A DNA stretch of 64,000 bases from JAYPAN01 sp049597955 (GTDB lineage Bacteria; Pseudomonadota; Alphaproteobacteria; RS24), in contig JBMYND010000003.1 of NCBI GenBank assembly GCA_049597955.1, positions 1 to 64,000 of the forward strand, in the 5' to 3' direction. The notes under the pieces are model-generated. The model was not told the origin of the DNA. It saw only the letters and a program-made list of their open reading frames with translations, and ran no database searches. Positions 25,044 through 33,715 of the stretch are shown here, in pieces. Positions within the stretch are counted from its first letter, which is position 1. Each line of letters begins with the position of its first letter. The position numbers were made by a program, and so were the translations under genes.

Positions 25044-25805
25044 GTGTTGAGATATAGAGTGAAACGGCGCGCGCGGCAAAATCTGTCTGCCATAAAAGCC
25101 CGTTTTGGCTGGCCTATATGGGCGCTGGCGGCCTTATTTCTGCTTTGGTCGCCCGGTTTGACCGGCGCTGAAGGCAAAGCGCAGGCAGGCGATAAAGCTG
25201 CGGCGCAAAATAAGGTGATTGAGATTTTCGCCCTTGGTGACAGCCTGACCGCCGGTTATGGCCTGCCGCCGGGCGACGGGTTTACGCCGCAATTGCAAGC
25301 CGCCTTGCGCGCGCGCGGCCATTATGTGCAGATTGTTAATGGCGGCGTGTCCGGCGATACAAGCTCCGGCGGGCTGGCGCGGCTTGATTGGGTCATGCCC
25401 GACAGCACTGATGCGGTGATTGTTGAATTGGGCGCCAATGATGCGCTGCGCGGCATTTCACCGGAAATTACCGCCCGTAATCTTGAGGCGATAGCCGACA
25501 AACTGCGGCAGCGCGGCCTGCCGGTTTTGCTGGCCGGTATGCTGGCACCACCCAATCTCGGTCGCCGCTATGGCGACGCGTTCAACATGATTTACCCGAC
25601 ATTGGCCAAGCGTTTTGACATGCTGCATTATCCGTTTTTTCTTGATGGTGTCGCCGGTCAAAAAACGCTCAATCTGGCCGACGGGATTCACCCCAACAAG
25701 CAGGGCATTGAAGTAATTGTCAGCCGCATTTTGCCATATGTGGAAGCCCTGATTGACCAAACAACAGGCAATGCCATGGCAAACCGGCAAAGCCGCGCGC
25801 AATAA
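25044..25805 (+). CDS. tesA: TesA-like SGNH esterase/acyl thioesterase
   Basis: A periplasmic lysophospholipase/thioesterase of the GDSL (SGNH) family. The blocks are complete: ALGDSLTAGYG (Ser), NGGVSGDTSSGG (Gly), ELGANDALRG (Asn) and DGIHPNKQG (Asp-His). A long N terminus carries a signal peptide (WALAALFLLWSPGLTGAEG). No ATG is in frame; GTG 25044 follows GCGGGAGG at proper spacing and is preferred, with TTG 25023 as an alternative. Divergent from the YbbA/YbbP ABC genes, its usual neighbours. Confidence 0.85.
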   Translation: MLRYRVKRRARQNLSAIKARFGWPIWALAALFLLWSPGLTGAEGKAQAGDKAAAQNKVIEIFALGDSLTAGYGLPPGDGFTPQLQAALRARGHYVQIVNGGVSGDTSSGGLARLDWVMPDSTDAVIVELGANDALRGISPEITARNLEAIADKLRQRGLPVLLAGMLAPPNLGRRYGDAFNMIYPTLAKRFDMLHYPFFLDGVAGQKTLNLADGIHPNKQGIEVIVSRILPYVEALIDQTTGNAMANRQSRAQ

Positions 25806-25856
25806 TCGGCCGGACAGCCGCCATAAACGGACAGCAATTTAACAGGAGGAACCGCT

Positions 25857-26903
25857 ATGGAATATCGTAAACTTGGACATACCGACTTAAATGTCAGCGC
25901 CATCTGCCTTGGCACAATGACATGGGGACAGCAAAACACCGAAGCCGAGGGCCATGAGCAAATGGACTATGCCCTTGATATGGGCGTTAATTTTTTCGAT
26001 ACGGCGGAAATGTATGCCGTGCCGCCACGCGCCGAAACCCAAGGCAAAACAGAAGAAATCATCGGCACTTGGTTTGCCAAAAATGGCAATCGCGACAAGG
26101 TGATACTGGCGACCAAAGTGGCCGGGCGTTCCGGCATGAAATGGCTGCGCGATGATGGCAGCGCGACCGAACAGTCAGCCGCGCATATTCACGAAGCGAT
26201 TGATAAAAGCCTGGCCCGCCTGCAAACCGATTATGTCGATTTATATCAATTGCACTGGCCCGACCGGCCGATTGCCCTGTTTGGCGGCGGCATGGCCTAT
26301 AAGCATCTCGGTGATGAGATTAACCGCATTGGTGATATTCTCGAAACGCTGGCCGATATTCAAAAATCCGGCAAAGTGCGCTATTTCGGCCTGTCCAATG
26401 AAACGCCTTGGGGCATTATGAAATTTCTGCACCATGCGGAAGTTAATTCAAACCTGCCGCGCATTGTGTCCGTGCAAAACGCCTATAATCTGGTCAACCG
26501 GATTTATGAGATGGGCAGCGCCGAGATTTATCACCGCGAAGGGGTTGGCCTGCTGGCCTATTCGCCTTTGGCGCAAGGCTATCTGACCGGCAAATATCAA
26601 AATGGCGCTTTGCCGCAAGGGTCGCGCAAGCAATTATTTGACCGCTTGCAACGCTATGAGACACCCGGTGCCGATAAGGCAATATCAGCCTATTTGGCCT
26701 TGGCCGAAAAATACGGTCTCGACGCTTCGCAAATGGCCAATCAATATGTCACCACACGCAGTTTCGTTACCTCCAATATTATCGGCGCAACCACAATGGA
26801 GCAGTTGAAACTTGCTGTGACGAGCATAGATGTTGAATTAAGCGAGGAATTGCTCTCGGAAATTGATGCGGTGCATGAAAACGCCCCCAATGTCTGTCCG
26901 TAA
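25857..26903 (+). CDS. Aldo-keto reductase, Tas-like
   Basis: A 348-residue NADP(H)-dependent aldo-keto reductase. The catalytic tetrad is visible: Asp and Tyr in FFDTAEMYAVPP, Lys in VILATKVAG and His in LYQLHWPDRP. The N terminus (MEYRKLGHTDLNVSAICLGT) and the long loop after the second strand match E. coli Tas. A strong AGGAGG lies 6-12 bases before ATG 25857. Physiological substrate unknown. Confidence 0.92.
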   Translation: MEYRKLGHTDLNVSAICLGTMTWGQQNTEAEGHEQMDYALDMGVNFFDTAEMYAVPPRAETQGKTEEIIGTWFAKNGNRDKVILATKVAGRSGMKWLRDDGSATEQSAAHIHEAIDKSLARLQTDYVDLYQLHWPDRPIALFGGGMAYKHLGDEINRIGDILETLADIQKSGKVRYFGLSNETPWGIMKFLHHAEVNSNLPRIVSVQNAYNLVNRIYEMGSAEIYHREGVGLLAYSPLAQGYLTGKYQNGALPQGSRKQLFDRLQRYETPGADKAISAYLALAEKYGLDASQMANQYVTTRSFVTSNIIGATTMEQLKLAVTSIDVELSEELLSEIDAVHENAPNVCP

Positions 26904-26947
26904 GACTGGCTTTAAGTCTGCCCCGACCGGCAGATAAAGGGCGCGAC

Positions 26948-26995
26948 ACTGGCGGGTAACAGAACTGGCAGGTAACAAAACTGGCGGGTAACAGA
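26948..26995. repeat. Three 16-bp tandem repeats before phhB
   Basis: The unit ACTGGCGGGTAACAGA occurs at 26948-26963, 26964-26979 (two substitutions) and 26980-26995 (perfect). The array ends directly before AAGGAG, the ribosome-binding site of phhB. The 16-bp length is not a multiple of three and the region is not coding. Confidence 0.9.
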
Positions 26996-27006
26996 AAGGA
27001 GCCGAT

Positions 27007-27315
27007 ATGGCCGAAAAACTGACAGCCAAGGCGGCAAAGGCTGCATTGGATAAACTTTCCGGCTGGAAGGCTGACAAAGCGCATAAACGCATGACAAAGC
27101 AATTTGTTTTTGCCGATTTCAATGCCGCCTTTGCCTGGATGAGCCGGGTGGCCATGATGGCCGAAAAACTCGACCATCACCCGGAATGGGCCAATGTCTA
27201 TAAAACAGTGAATGTCACGCTGACCACCCATGATGCGGGCGGGCTTTCTGCCCTTGACATGGAAATGGCCAAATTTATGGATAAAACAGCCGGTGCCGCA
27301 GGCCGACGCAAATAG
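27007..27315 (+). CDS. phhB: Pterin-4a-carbinolamine dehydratase PhhB
   Basis: PhhB dehydrates 4a-hydroxytetrahydrobiopterin and recycles the cofactor of phenylalanine hydroxylase. The 102-residue protein has the diagnostic KLDHHPEW motif (about residues 54-61) and the terminal THDAGGLSALDMEMAKFMD. Length is normal. AAGGAG is placed six bases before ATG 27007. No phenylalanine hydroxylase is nearby. Confidence 0.93.
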   Translation: MAEKLTAKAAKAALDKLSGWKADKAHKRMTKQFVFADFNAAFAWMSRVAMMAEKLDHHPEWANVYKTVNVTLTTHDAGGLSALDMEMAKFMDKTAGAAGRRK

Positions 27316-27772
27316 GGTTCTGACCCGCCGCGATATTGTCATATTGGTGTTGCTGGGTCTGGCGGCTGCGGCCACGGCGCTGTGGCAAAAAGCCCAGCCA
27401 CAGCCCTTGCCCGCCGATGATATTGCCATTCGCGCCGCGATAAGTGAGCAAGTAGATGCTTTCCGGCGCGGTGATGAGCGCGCGGCCTATACTTATGCAG
27501 CGCCCGATATTCAGGCGCAATTTGGCGCACCGGACGATTTTATGGCCATGGTCAGGGCGCATTACAAACCGGTTCTCAATGCCCATAAGCTGAGCTTCGC
27601 TGCCCGTTCGCGCAATATTCAGGCGCATGCCAATATGCGCCGCCAAGAGGCCTTTATTGTTGATGCTGGCGGCCTGACCCATCATTTGAATTATATCATG
27701 CAAAAACAGCCGGACGGATCATGGAAAATCGCCGGCTGTCAATTGCTGCCCGCCACATTGCGGGATGTTTAA
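27293..27772 (+). CDS. DUF4864 family membrane-anchored protein
   Basis: A protein of about 159 residues with an N-terminal hydrophobic anchor (IVILVLLGLAAAATALW) and a DUF4864 domain of the NTF2-like kind (AAISEQVDAFRRGDERAAYTYAAPDIQAQFG). Function unknown. There is no ATG near the anchor; GTG 27293 (overlapping the phhB end by 23 bases) is the best start, while the ATG at 27230 lies deep inside phhB. It converges on the SDR gene with an 8-bp gap. Confidence 0.75.
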   Translation: MPQADANRVLTRRDIVILVLLGLAAAATALWQKAQPQPLPADDIAIRAAISEQVDAFRRGDERAAYTYAAPDIQAQFGAPDDFMAMVRAHYKPVLNAHKLSFAARSRNIQAHANMRRQEAFIVDAGGLTHHLNYIMQKQPDGSWKIAGCQLLPATLRDV

Positions 27773-27780
27773 GGGCCGCC

Positions 27781-28563
27781 CTAGCGCGGTGCCATGCGGA
27801 TAGCGCCGTCAAGGCGCACATCTTCGCCATTGAAATAGCTGACTTCACACATGGTGCAGGCCAGTTTGGCATATTCTTCCGGCATGCCCAAACGCGGCGG
27901 ATAGGGCACCATGGCCCCCAAAGCCTGTTTCACATTATCCGGCGCACCGGCCAGCAAGGGCGTGTTGAAAATGCCGGGCAAAATCGTATTCACCCGAATC
28001 CCTTCGCGCGACAAATCACGGGCAATCGGCAATGTCATGCCGACCACGCCGCCCTTGGATGCCGAATAAGCCGCCTGGCCAATCTGGCCATCCTCGGCTG
28101 CCACAGACGCGGTATTAACAATCGCGCCGCGATCGCCGTCTTCGAGCGGGTCAAGCGACATCATACCGGCAGCCGATTTGGCGATGCAGCGAAATGTGCC
28201 AACCAGATTGATTTGAATAATCAGGTCAAAAGCATTGAGCGGAAAATGCGAGACTTCGCCGGTTTCCTTATTGCGCGAGGCGGTTTTAATCGCATTGCCG
28301 GTGCCGGCGCAATTAATCAAAATCCGCTCCTGCCCCAGCGCCTCGCGGATTTTGGCAAAACCGGCATCCACTTCTTCCTCGCTGGTGACATTGACTTTGG
28401 CAAAACAGCCGCCAAGCTCGGCGGCCACGGCTTCGCCTTTTTCTTCATTCAAATCAAAAATGCCGATTTTAACGCCTTTTTCTGCCAGCATACGCGCTGT
28501 CGCTTCCCCGAGACCGGATGCGCCGCCGGTAATAATGGCCGTAATGTTTGAGTCCAATTTCAT
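27781..28563 (-). CDS. SDR dehydrogenase, 3-hydroxyacyl-CoA dehydrogenase type-2 like
   Basis: A 260-residue short-chain dehydrogenase. The NAD-binding TGGASGLGEATA, NCAG, catalytic Ser in NTASVAAEDG and YSASKGG are all present. The C-terminal PGIFNTPLLAGAPDNVKQ and the YPPRLGMPEEYAKL region match the HSD10/type-2 3-hydroxyacyl-CoA dehydrogenases, which oxidise short or branched 3-hydroxyacyl-CoA. Substrate is inferred from family resemblance. Transcribed alone or with the downstream-unrelated genes. Confidence 0.85.
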   Translation of the reverse strand: MKLDSNITAIITGGASGLGEATARMLAEKGVKIGIFDLNEEKGEAVAAELGGCFAKVNVTSEEEVDAGFAKIREALGQERILINCAGTGNAIKTASRNKETGEVSHFPLNAFDLIIQINLVGTFRCIAKSAAGMMSLDPLEDGDRGAIVNTASVAAEDGQIGQAAYSASKGGVVGMTLPIARDLSREGIRVNTILPGIFNTPLLAGAPDNVKQALGAMVPYPPRLGMPEEYAKLACTMCEVSYFNGEDVRLDGAIRMAPR

Positions 28564-28654
28564 TGTCTGTCTCCCTATTTGAACATGATTGGCTGGAGAA
28601 TAGGCGCAGTGTTGCGGGCTGACAAGTCTTCTTTACACGCGGAACGGGCAAAGC

Positions 28655-29584
28655 CTATTGGCCCTGTTGCGGCACAATGGAGGCGGCGCGTTGCAATTGC
28701 GCTTCGCGGCGTACAATATAAAGGCTGGCCGCCACAATTATCGCCGCACCAATAATCGTATAACCATCCGGCACGGAGCCGAACAGCATGAAACCGGCAA
28801 TAGCGGCCAAGACAAGGCGCGAATAATCCACCGGCGCAATCGCACTGGCCTCGCCAATGGCAAAGGCGCGGATGAAGCAATTATGCGCCGCCATAGCCAG
28901 CCCACCCATCAGTAATAGCAGCACAAATTCGCGCCCGGTCGGCATTTGCCAGACAAAAATTGTCGGCACGGCAATCAGCAAGGCACCAACAACATTTGTG
29001 TAAAACATCAATGTCACCGGCCGGTCATAGCGCGACACGATTGACACTAATATCGTCGCCAAAGCCACCAGCACAGCATGGCTGAGCGCGGTCAGAGCCG
29101 GAATGGAAAACATTAAATCCGACCCCGGGCGCAGCATAATCAAAACCCCGACAAAACCAACCGCCGCCGCCAGGCTTCGGCGCAGGCCAATCACCTCGCC
29201 AAGTATCATTGCCGCCAGCGGAACGATAAACAGATTGCGCGAAAAGCTAATCGCTTGTGCGTCGGCCAGCGGCAAGTGAACAATGGCATAAAAGCCGCAA
29301 AACATCGCCACCGAGCCGACCGCGCCGCGCAGAAATTGCAGCGCCGGCACTTGCGTCGCTATGCCCGCTTTTATGCCGCCGGAACGGTAAAATAGCGGCA
29401 TCAGCAAAACCAGCCCGACCATGGCGCGGAAAAAAGAAATCTCAAACGGGTGCAGGCTTTGTCCGAGGATTTTCACCAATATGCTGGTACCGGTAAACAA
29501 AACCGCCGAGGCCAGCAACCAAAGGGCGCCAAGGCGATTATCCCTCGGCGCCCCTGCTGTATTTTGTTGGGTCGTGTCGGCCAC
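28655..29584 (-). CDS. EamA/DMT-family transporter
   Basis: A 309-residue membrane protein with ten hydrophobic segments in two EamA repeats (LWLLASAVLFTGTSILVKIL and LTALSHAVLVALATILVSIV). The conserved FFRAMVGLVLLMPL and PLAAMILGEVIGLRR agree with DMT exporters. Such proteins export metabolites; the substrate cannot be told. An 8-bp gap separates it from the quinone reductase gene upstream, suggesting one transcript. Confidence 0.88.
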   Translation of the reverse strand: MADTTQQNTAGAPRDNRLGALWLLASAVLFTGTSILVKILGQSLHPFEISFFRAMVGLVLLMPLFYRSGGIKAGIATQVPALQFLRGAVGSVAMFCGFYAIVHLPLADAQAISFSRNLFIVPLAAMILGEVIGLRRSLAAAVGFVGVLIMLRPGSDLMFSIPALTALSHAVLVALATILVSIVSRYDRPVTLMFYTNVVGALLIAVPTIFVWQMPTGREFVLLLLMGGLAMAAHNCFIRAFAIGEASAIAPVDYSRLVLAAIAGFMLFGSVPDGYTIIGAAIIVAASLYIVRREAQLQRAASIVPQQGQ

Positions 29585-29592
29585 GCTGACGG

Positions 29593-30603
29593 CTAACCAA
29601 GCCGGTCAGTGGTCAGAATAACCTTACCCTTAACCTTGCGGTCGGCCATCATCTTCAGGGCCGAGGCGGCGTCTTCAAGCGGAAATGTGCCGGAAATATG
29701 CGGACGAATTTGGCCATTGGCATACATTTCCATCAATTCATTGAGATTTTGCCGATTGGCTTCAGGGTTACGCGCCGTGAAAGCACCCCAGAAAACGCCG
29801 ACAATCTGGCAGCTTTTCAGCAAAGCCAGATTAAGCGGAATTTTCGGAATCGGGCCGGCGGCAAAGCCAATTACCAAATAGCGCCCTTCCCAATTGGTCG
29901 CGCGCAAAGCCGGCTCGGCATAGCTGCCGCCAACCGGGTCATAAATCACATCAGCGCCCTGCCCGTCAGTCATTTCCTTGATTTTGTCGGAAAACGCGCG
30001 CTGTTCATCCCTGTCCATCTCACCGGATGGGTAAAGCAATGTCGCATCGGCGCCATGCTCGACACAGACATCCAGTTTTTCTTGGGTCGAGGCGGCGGCA
30101 ATCACATGCGCGCCCATTGCCTTGCCCAATTCAACAGCGGCAAGGCCAACGCCGCCGGCAGCGCCCATGACCAGCAATTTCTCGCCCGGCTGCAATTTGG
30201 CGCGGTCTTTCAGCCCATAATGCGACGTGCCATAGGTCAGCACCAGCGCCGAGGCAGTCTGCATATCCATTGCATCGGGAATCGGGATGCAACTGCCCGC
30301 CGGAATGGTGATTTCCTCGGCATAGCCGCCCCAACCGCATGAGCCGATAACGCGGTCGCCAACCGACAGGCCGGTTACGCCGTCGCCAAGCGCGGCCACT
30401 GTGCCCGCTACTTCGCCGCCCGGCGAAAATGGCAAGGGCGGCTTGAACTGGTATTTATTTTCAATAATCAGCACATCGGGAAAATTGACGGCGGCGGCAT
30501 GAACATGCAGCAAGACTTCGCCTGCTTTCGGTTCCGGCGAGGCGACATCTTCAATGACCAGCGTTTCCGGCGGCCCATATTCTTTACACAAAACGGCTTT
30601 CAT
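29593..30603 (-). CDS. NADPH:quinone oxidoreductase family protein (zinc-independent MDR)
   Basis: A 336-residue medium-chain dehydrogenase/reductase without the zinc-ligand pattern. The Rossmann motif GAAGGVGLAAVELGKAMGA and the N-terminal KAVLCKEYGPPETL are typical of quinone/crotonyl-type reductases. ATG 30603 is preceded by GGGAGGAAAATTA and was chosen over upstream codons. A small hairpin, CGCGGT/ACCGCG at 30624-30645, lies just upstream of the RBS. Divergent from the TrmH-type gene. Confidence 0.9.
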   Translation of the reverse strand: MKAVLCKEYGPPETLVIEDVASPEPKAGEVLLHVHAAAVNFPDVLIIENKYQFKPPLPFSPGGEVAGTVAALGDGVTGLSVGDRVIGSCGWGGYAEEITIPAGSCIPIPDAMDMQTASALVLTYGTSHYGLKDRAKLQPGEKLLVMGAAGGVGLAAVELGKAMGAHVIAAASTQEKLDVCVEHGADATLLYPSGEMDRDEQRAFSDKIKEMTDGQGADVIYDPVGGSYAEPALRATNWEGRYLVIGFAAGPIPKIPLNLALLKSCQIVGVFWGAFTARNPEANRQNLNELMEMYANGQIRPHISGTFPLEDAASALKMMADRKVKGKVILTTDRLG

Positions 30604-30704
30604 TAATTTTCCTCCCTTGATTTCGCGGTCTTTCTTTTTACCGCGAGGCTGATTAGCATGGGTTATCATAAGCAAAGCCGAAAGCTTGGCAAGGTTGGAG
30701 TGGC

Positions 30705-31199
30705 ATGAAAGGCTATTTCGGGATTGGTGTAGAGGGCGTGTCCAAGCCCATGAATATGGGCAATCTGATGCGCTCGGCCCATGCTTTCGGAGCCGGTTTT
30801 GTGTTTACCGTCAATGCTCATTACCGGGTGCGCGACATGCGCTCTGACACATCGCAAACCCGTGATTCCGTGCCTTGGTATGATGTTGACGATTTCGACG
30901 CGCTGCGCCTGCCCAAGGGCTGCGCCATGGTTGGCATTGAATTGCTCGACGAAGCGGTGGATTTGCCCAGTTTCACCCACCCGCGCTGTGCGGCCTATAT
31001 TTTGGGGCCGGAACGCGGCGCTTTATCGGAAGATTGTCGGGCGCGCTGCGACCATGTCATCCGCATTCCCACACGCTTTTGCATCAATGTTCAAATTGCC
31101 GGGGCGATTGTCATGTATGACCGCTTGCAGACATTGGGCCGGTTTGCCGACCGGCCGGTTATGCCCGGCGGCCCGCAAGGCGCGCAATTCACCCCTTAA
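30705..31199 (+). CDS. SpoU/TrmH-type RNA 2'-O-methyltransferase
   Basis: A 164-residue SPOUT RNA methyltransferase. Motif 1 region (NMGNLMRSAHAFGAGFVF), motif 2 (YILGPERGALSEDC) and motif 3 (IPTRFCINVQIAGAIVMYD) are present, but the usual motif 3 Ser/Asn context is replaced by FCINVQIA, close to the 'RNA methyltransferase, TrmH family' alphaproteobacterial subgroup. The RNA target is unknown. Its stop overlaps the sigma-factor stop by four bases (TTAA). Confidence 0.85.
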   Translation: MKGYFGIGVEGVSKPMNMGNLMRSAHAFGAGFVFTVNAHYRVRDMRSDTSQTRDSVPWYDVDDFDALRLPKGCAMVGIELLDEAVDLPSFTHPRCAAYILGPERGALSEDCRARCDHVIRIPTRFCINVQIAGAIVMYDRLQTLGRFADRPVMPGGPQGAQFTP

Positions 31200-31810
31200 A
31201 GGCGGCCATCCAACTCATTGCGCAAGCGCGCAAAAGCCAAGCGCAAGCGCGATTTCACCGTGCCAAGCGGCAGATTGGTGCGATTGGCGATTTCGCTGTG
31301 CGACCAGCCGGAATAAAATGCCAGCCGCACCAATTCGCGCTGCTCATCCGGCAGGTTTTCCAAGGCCGCCCGCACGCTTTCGCCTTGCCGCGCGACAATA
31401 ATTTCATCATCCGGCTGTGGCGGGTTTTCCGGCACCAAAGTCGGGTCATCCGGGTCAATTTGGGGGAAACGCTGGCGCCGCAAAATATCAATGCGGCGGT
31501 TCCGCGCTATGGTAAAAATCCAAGTTGATGGCGCGGCCAGCTTGCGGTTGAACAAATGCGCCTTGCGCCAGACCGACAGCATGGCTTCCTGTGCCACTTC
31601 CTCGGCCTGGCCCTCAGACGTGCCAAGCCGCAGCAAATAGCCTTTTAATCGCGGCGCAAAATACTCGAATAACTCAGCAAATGCGTCACGATTCTTATTC
31701 CTGGCGATGGATTCTATAAGGTCGGCGAAATAGGCACTGCCTTTTTCGGTACTCCCGCTCCCCTGTAAAACGCCTCGCGCGGACCCGATGTTCCGGCCGC
31801 TCCTCGACAT
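31196..31810 (-). CDS. ECF-type RNA polymerase sigma factor
   Basis: A 204-residue sigma70-family ECF factor. Region 2 is visible (FAELFEYFAPRLKGYLLRLG, then EVAQEAMLSVWRKAHLF and WIFTIARNRRIDILRR) and region 4 (LPDEQRELVRLAFYSGWSHS followed by EIANRTNLPLGTVKSRLRLA). ATG 31810 is preceded by GGAG; an upstream in-frame ATG at 31837 is possible. It resembles the RpoE group that usually pairs with a ChrR-type anti-sigma; no anti-sigma gene is adjacent, as both neighbours are on the other strand. Confidence 0.93.
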   Translation of the reverse strand: MSRSGRNIGSARGVLQGSGSTEKGSAYFADLIESIARNKNRDAFAELFEYFAPRLKGYLLRLGTSEGQAEEVAQEAMLSVWRKAHLFNRKLAAPSTWIFTIARNRRIDILRRQRFPQIDPDDPTLVPENPPQPDDEIIVARQGESVRAALENLPDEQRELVRLAFYSGWSHSEIANRTNLPLGTVKSRLRLAFARLRNELDGRL

Positions 31811-31918
31811 GGTCTCCAGACCTTTCAATGCGCGCATAAAATTGCATGCGCCTACATCACCAGTAAACGCTATTCACGAGATGAAAGCAAGCACTGGATA
31901 TTTGCCGGCAAAGCCCTT

Positions 31919-32524
31919 ATGCTGCCCGACATGATGCAGAAAGAATTTAACAAGACAGGTCAGCAACTTGCGCGCTTGGCGTTTTTTGGTCTGGCACTGG
32001 CCGCCCTGTGGATAATTTGCGCGCCAAATGCCGCTTTAGCGCAATCCGGAGCGCAATCCAAAGGGCCGCAAGCCACATTCAAAAGCTGGCGGCTCTATGT
32101 CGAAGGCGACGGGGCCACCAAGCAGTGTTTTATTGTTGGCGAACCAGCCAGCACGCGGCCCGCCAATGTGCGGCGCGGCAATATATTTCTGACCATTGCC
32201 CATCGTCCCGGACAGGGTGTGCGCAATGAAATATCGGTGCGCATCGGCTATCCGTTTTCCGAAGACTCCAACCCATTTGCCCGCATTGGCAGCGACACAT
32301 TCAATTTTTTCACCGGCGTCAAGGCCAAAACCGGCGCCGCTGAATGGGCATGGCTGGAAAGCCTGACCGACCAGTCAAGAATGGTCACGGCAATGAAACG
32401 CGGCAATGAGCTGGTCTTCAAAGGCACATCCAAACGCGGCACGCTGACCACGGACAGCTACAGCCTGCTAGGCGTGACCGCAGCCATGCGCGCGCTTGAT
32501 GCGGCCTGCCCGGCGTCGAAATAA
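31919..32524 (+). CDS. Invasion-associated locus B (IalB) family protein
   Basis: A secreted 201-residue protein: N-terminal signal peptide (LAFFGLALAALWIICAPNAALA) and an IalB-like domain beginning FKSWRLYVEGDG. Conserved cysteines (KQCFIVGEP; the C-terminal DAACP) could form a disulfide. IalB proteins were named in Bartonella, but most alphaproteobacterial members have no known role in invasion. Start uncertain between ATG 31919, 31931 and 31934; no Shine-Dalgarno is obvious. Confidence 0.82.
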   Translation: MLPDMMQKEFNKTGQQLARLAFFGLALAALWIICAPNAALAQSGAQSKGPQATFKSWRLYVEGDGATKQCFIVGEPASTRPANVRRGNIFLTIAHRPGQGVRNEISVRIGYPFSEDSNPFARIGSDTFNFFTGVKAKTGAAEWAWLESLTDQSRMVTAMKRGNELVFKGTSKRGTLTTDSYSLLGVTAAMRALDAACPASK

Positions 32525-32545
32525 ATTGCCTCGCGGTGGCCTATA

Positions 32546-33715
32546 GTGACACAGGCGTTTGAAACACATCCAGATTCACCGGCCAGCAGCCTGACCGGGC
32601 TTGACCGCGCTGCGCTGCGCGATGCGCTGCAAGCAGCCGGTGTGCCGGAGAAACAATTGCGCATGCGCGCCGCGCAGATTTACAGCTGGCTCTACACGCA
32701 TGGCGCGCAAAGTTTCGACGATATGACCAATGTCTCAAAGGCTTTGCGCGAAACATTGGCGACGCGGCACACGCTGGCGCGGCCGGAAACACTGGAAGCG
32801 CATTATTCGGAAGACGGCACACGCAAATATCTGTTCCGCCTGACCGACGGGCATTTGGTGGAAACCGTCTATATTCCGGAAGTCGATCGCGGAACCTTGT
32901 GCATTTCCTCGCAAGTCGGCTGCACACTGACCTGCCGTTTTTGCCATACCGGCACGCAAAAACTGGTGCGCAATTTGACGGCGGCAGAAATTGTCGGCCA
33001 AGTTGTTGCCGCGCGCGATGATTTGGACGATTGGGGCATGCCGGGCGACAGCAATAGCGGCAATCGCAAAGTCACCAATATCGTGCTGATGGGCATGGGT
33101 GAGCCGCTTTACAATCCTGATAATGTGGCGCGCGCCATAAATGTCATTGGCGATGGCGACGGGTTGGGCCTGTCCAAGCGGCGCATTACTTTGTCAACCT
33201 CCGGCGTGGTGCCGGAAATCCCGCCAATGGGCGAAAAAACCGGTGTCATGCTGGCCATTTCCCTGCATGCCGTGACCGATGAATTGCGCAATGAATTGGT
33301 GCCGCTGAATAAAAAATACCCAATAGCCGAGCTGCTGCAAGCCTGCCGCGATTGGCCCGGCCTGTCCAATGCCAAGCGCATTACTTTTGAATATGTCATG
33401 CTGAAAGGCATAAATGACTCAGACGCGGATGCCCGCGCTTTGGTCAAATTGCTGGCCGGCATACCGGCGAAAATCAATCTGATACCGTTCAACCCCTGGC
33501 CGGGCGCGCCTTATGAATGTTCCGACAAGGCGCGGATTGCCGCCTTTGCCGATATTGTCAATCGCGCCGGATATGCCAGCCCGGTGCGCACACCGCGCGG
33601 GCGCGATATTATGGCCGCTTGCGGGCAGTTGAAATCAGCCAGTGTGAAGGAAACGGCAGCGGCGCGCAAAATGGCTGAATTGCAAGCCCGCCAATTGCAA
33701 AAACCAATTGGTTAG
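32546..33715 (+). CDS. rlmN: Dual-specificity 23S rRNA/tRNA adenine-C2 methyltransferase RlmN
   Basis: RlmN methylates C2 of A2503 in 23S rRNA and A37 of some tRNAs by radical-SAM chemistry. The 389-residue protein has the cluster motif C126-x3-C130-x2-C133 (GCTLTCRFCHTG), GMGEPLYN, and the methyl-carrier Cys at about residue 359 in AACGQLK. Start is GTG 32546. The stop overlaps the opposing DUF3422 stop (TTAG, 33712-33715). Confidence 0.96.
   Translation: MTQAFETHPDSPASSLTGLDRAALRDALQAAGVPEKQLRMRAAQIYSWLYTHGAQSFDDMTNVSKALRETLATRHTLARPETLEAHYSEDGTRKYLFRLTDGHLVETVYIPEVDRGTLCISSQVGCTLTCRFCHTGTQKLVRNLTAAEIVGQVVAARDDLDDWGMPGDSNSGNRKVTNIVLMGMGEPLYNPDNVARAINVIGDGDGLGLSKRRITLSTSGVVPEIPPMGEKTGVMLAISLHAVTDELRNELVPLNKKYPIAELLQACRDWPGLSNAKRITFEYVMLKGINDSDADARALVKLLAGIPAKINLIPFNPWPGAPYECSDKARIAAFADIVNRAGYASPVRTPRGRDIMAACGQLKSASVKETAAARKMAELQARQLQKPIG

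Noticed and set aside
27230..27292. DUF4864 start at ATG 27230
   Set aside because: It would lie deep inside phhB and add residues that are not hydrophobic or conserved; GTG 27293 just before the membrane anchor fits better.
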